Source of the DNA: Bradyrhizobium jicamae
GTDB taxonomy: Bacteria; Pseudomonadota; Alphaproteobacteria; Rhizobiales; Xanthobacteraceae
Length of the DNA stretch: 64,000 nt
Direction: 5' to 3'
NCBI RefSeq assembly: GCF_018130695.1
Contig: NZ_JAFCJX010000038.1
Location: forward strand, 1-64,000
Part shown: positions 63,051 through 64,000 of the stretch, in pieces
How positions within the stretch are numbered: the first letter of the stretch is position 1
How the letters are laid out: the number at the start of each line of letters is the position of its first letter
Notes under the pieces: model-generated
Told to the model about the DNA's origin: nothing
Seen by the model: the letters and a program-made list of their open reading frames with translations, nothing else
Databases searched by the model: none
Translations under genes and position numbers: made by a program

Positions 63051-63153
63051 AGAGCGCTTTCGAGCGAAGTGGGGACCGGTTCGCGTGAAGAAAACGCGTC
63101 ATGACAGGAGTCCAGAGCCCCGTTCCGATTCAATCGGAACGGACCAGGCTCTA
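63051..63153. repeat. Intergenic repeat, family G (copy 2)
   Basis: AGAGCGCTTTCGAGCGAAGT, then a CGCGTGAAGAAAACGCG segment and a perfect hairpin GTTCCGATT-C-AATCGGAAC (63122-63140). It lies between the binding-protein and permease genes. A partial copy in the opposite orientation lies at 32856-32904. Confidence 0.78.
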
Positions 63154-63170
63154 GCGGGGGACGAAGCAAC

Positions 63171-64000
63171 GTGACAGCTGAAACCATTATCCAGAGTCTT
63201 GCGAGCGGCCTCCTGATGGGGCTGCTCTACGGACTGATCGCCGTTGGCCTGGCGTTGATCTTCGGCCTGATGGACGTCGTCAACTTCGCCCATGGCGAGT
63301 TCCTGATGCTCGCGATGTACGTGACGTTCTTCCTGTTCACGTTCTTCGCGATCGATCCGCTGCTGTCGGCGCCACTGGCCGCCGCTGCCCTGTTCGTTCT
63401 GGGGGCGGCGGTCTATCTCGTGATCGTGCGGTTTGCGATGCGCGCCAAGGCCAATGTCGGCATGGTGCAGATCTTCGCGACCTTCGGCCTTGCGATCGTG
63501 ATGCGGGGCCTGGCGCAGCTGTTCTTCACGGCCGACTATCGCAGCGTCCCCAATTCATGGCTCGGCGGCAAAACGGTGTCGGTCGCCGGCATCTACCTGC
63601 CGCAGCCGCAGCTGTTCGGCGCGCTGGTTGCGATCGCCGCGTTCGGCGGGCTCTACCTCTTCATCAATCGCACCGATTTCGGCCGCGCGCTGGAAGCGAC
63701 CCGCGAGGATCCCGGCGCGGTGGCGCTGGTCGGCATCGACAAGAACCGCGTGTTCGCGCTCGGCTGGGGCCTTGGCGGCGCGCTGGTCGGGCTTGCCGGC
63801 GCGATCATGGCGACCTTCTTCTACATCTATCCCGACGTCGGCGCGTCCTTTGCGCTGATCGCCTATGTCACGGTGGCGCTCGGCGGCTTCGGCAGCGTGT
63901 TCGGCGCCTTTGCCGGCGGCATCGTCGTCGGCCTGGTCGAAGCCACCACCGCGTTGATCCTGCCGCCATCGTTGAAGTCGGTCGGCATCTACGCGGTCTA
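63171..64000 (+). CDS. Branched-chain-amino-acid-type ABC permease (LivH family), cut by the window edge
   Basis: At least 276 residues, running off the right end with no stop. It starts at GTG 63171 and reads MTAETIIQSLASGLLMGLLY, then GLALIFGLMDVVNFAHGEFL, the LivH hallmark, and further helices; the coupling loop ALEATREDPGAVALVGIDKN is visible. It should be followed by livM, livG and livF genes outside the window. The GTG start is the first in frame, and the sequence before it is a palindromic repeat. Confidence 0.93.
   Translation, partial: MTAETIIQSLASGLLMGLLYGLIAVGLALIFGLMDVVNFAHGEFLMLAMYVTFFLFTFFAIDPLLSAPLAAAALFVLGAAVYLVIVRFAMRAKANVGMVQIFATFGLAIVMRGLAQLFFTADYRSVPNSWLGGKTVSVAGIYLPQPQLFGALVAIAAFGGLYLFINRTDFGRALEATREDPGAVALVGIDKNRVFALGWGLGGALVGLAGAIMATFFYIYPDVGASFALIAYVTVALGGFGSVFGAFAGGIVVGLVEATTALILPPSLKSVGIYAV

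Overview
The window looks like chromosomal DNA of a Bradyrhizobium-type alphaproteobacterium (inference). The grounds are high G+C coding sequence with strong third-position bias, a dense set of metabolic genes with many ABC transporters and P450s, and at least eight families of palindromic intergenic repeats of the kind seen throughout Bradyrhizobium genomes. I see no tRNA, rRNA, CRISPR, insertion sequence, integrase or phage gene. The 58 protein genes fill most of the window. The right edge cuts a liv-type permease gene.

Layout. (1) 0.1-6.9 kb: a cytochrome P450 diverges from a TetR regulator that leads an RND efflux adaptor and pump; a palindromic operator lies just upstream of the regulator. 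(2) 7.0-7.7 kb: an orphan RidA/CnbZ-like gene. (3) 7.9-22.1 kb: one strand carries two complete peptide-type ABC importers (SBP-B-C-D-F and D-F-SBP-B-C) around a gamma-glutamyltransferase without a signal peptide and a DUF1028 Ntn-hydrolase-like protein. This reads as an uptake-and-cleavage module for peptides or gamma-glutamyl compounds. (4) 22.5-29.7 kb: a lipid-type cluster of a small DUF6489 protein, a lipase-like hydrolase, a WS/DGAT acyltransferase, an epoxide hydrolase and a self-sufficient CYP102-type P450-reductase fusion. (5) 29.9-38.2 kb: a small membrane protein, an exported SnoaL/NTF2-like protein, a spermidine-synthase-like protein and a hydrolase, then a polyhydroxyalkanoate group (PhaE-like subunit, class III PhaC, GNAT, phasin), a DUF445 protein and a second lipase-like paralogue. 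(6) 38.5-45.1 kb: paaX-paaABCDE-paaI-paaK, the upper phenylacetate pathway, with a candidate PaaX operator in front of paaA. (7) 45.2-53.8 kb: a quinone-reductase-like MDR protein, a YeeE/TsuA thiosulfate transporter, an alpha/beta-hydrolase-OsmC fusion, an exported gamma-glutamyltransferase, a small membrane protein, a soluble sulfite-oxidase-like molybdoenzyme, and a P450 with its own 3Fe-4S ferredoxin and a divergent TetR. (8) 54.0-64.0 kb: an amidase, a non-canonical SDR, a tartrate/isopropylmalate-type dehydrogenase, a D-2-hydroxyacid dehydrogenase, a carbamoylase-type amidohydrolase and a LysR regulator. The LysR gene diverges from a DUF1445 (D-glutamate-cyclase-like) gene followed by a branched-chain-amino-acid-type SBP and permease.

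No single region is a clear new defence or mobile system. The most unusual points are the double importer around GGT and DUF1028, the parallel 'small helical protein plus alpha/beta hydrolase' pairs in the two lipid clusters, several clean palindromic operators next to their regulators, an SDR that has lost its canonical catalytic residues, and palindromic repeats that supply or touch stop codons. All functional assignments rest on motifs and context read by eye; no database search was run.
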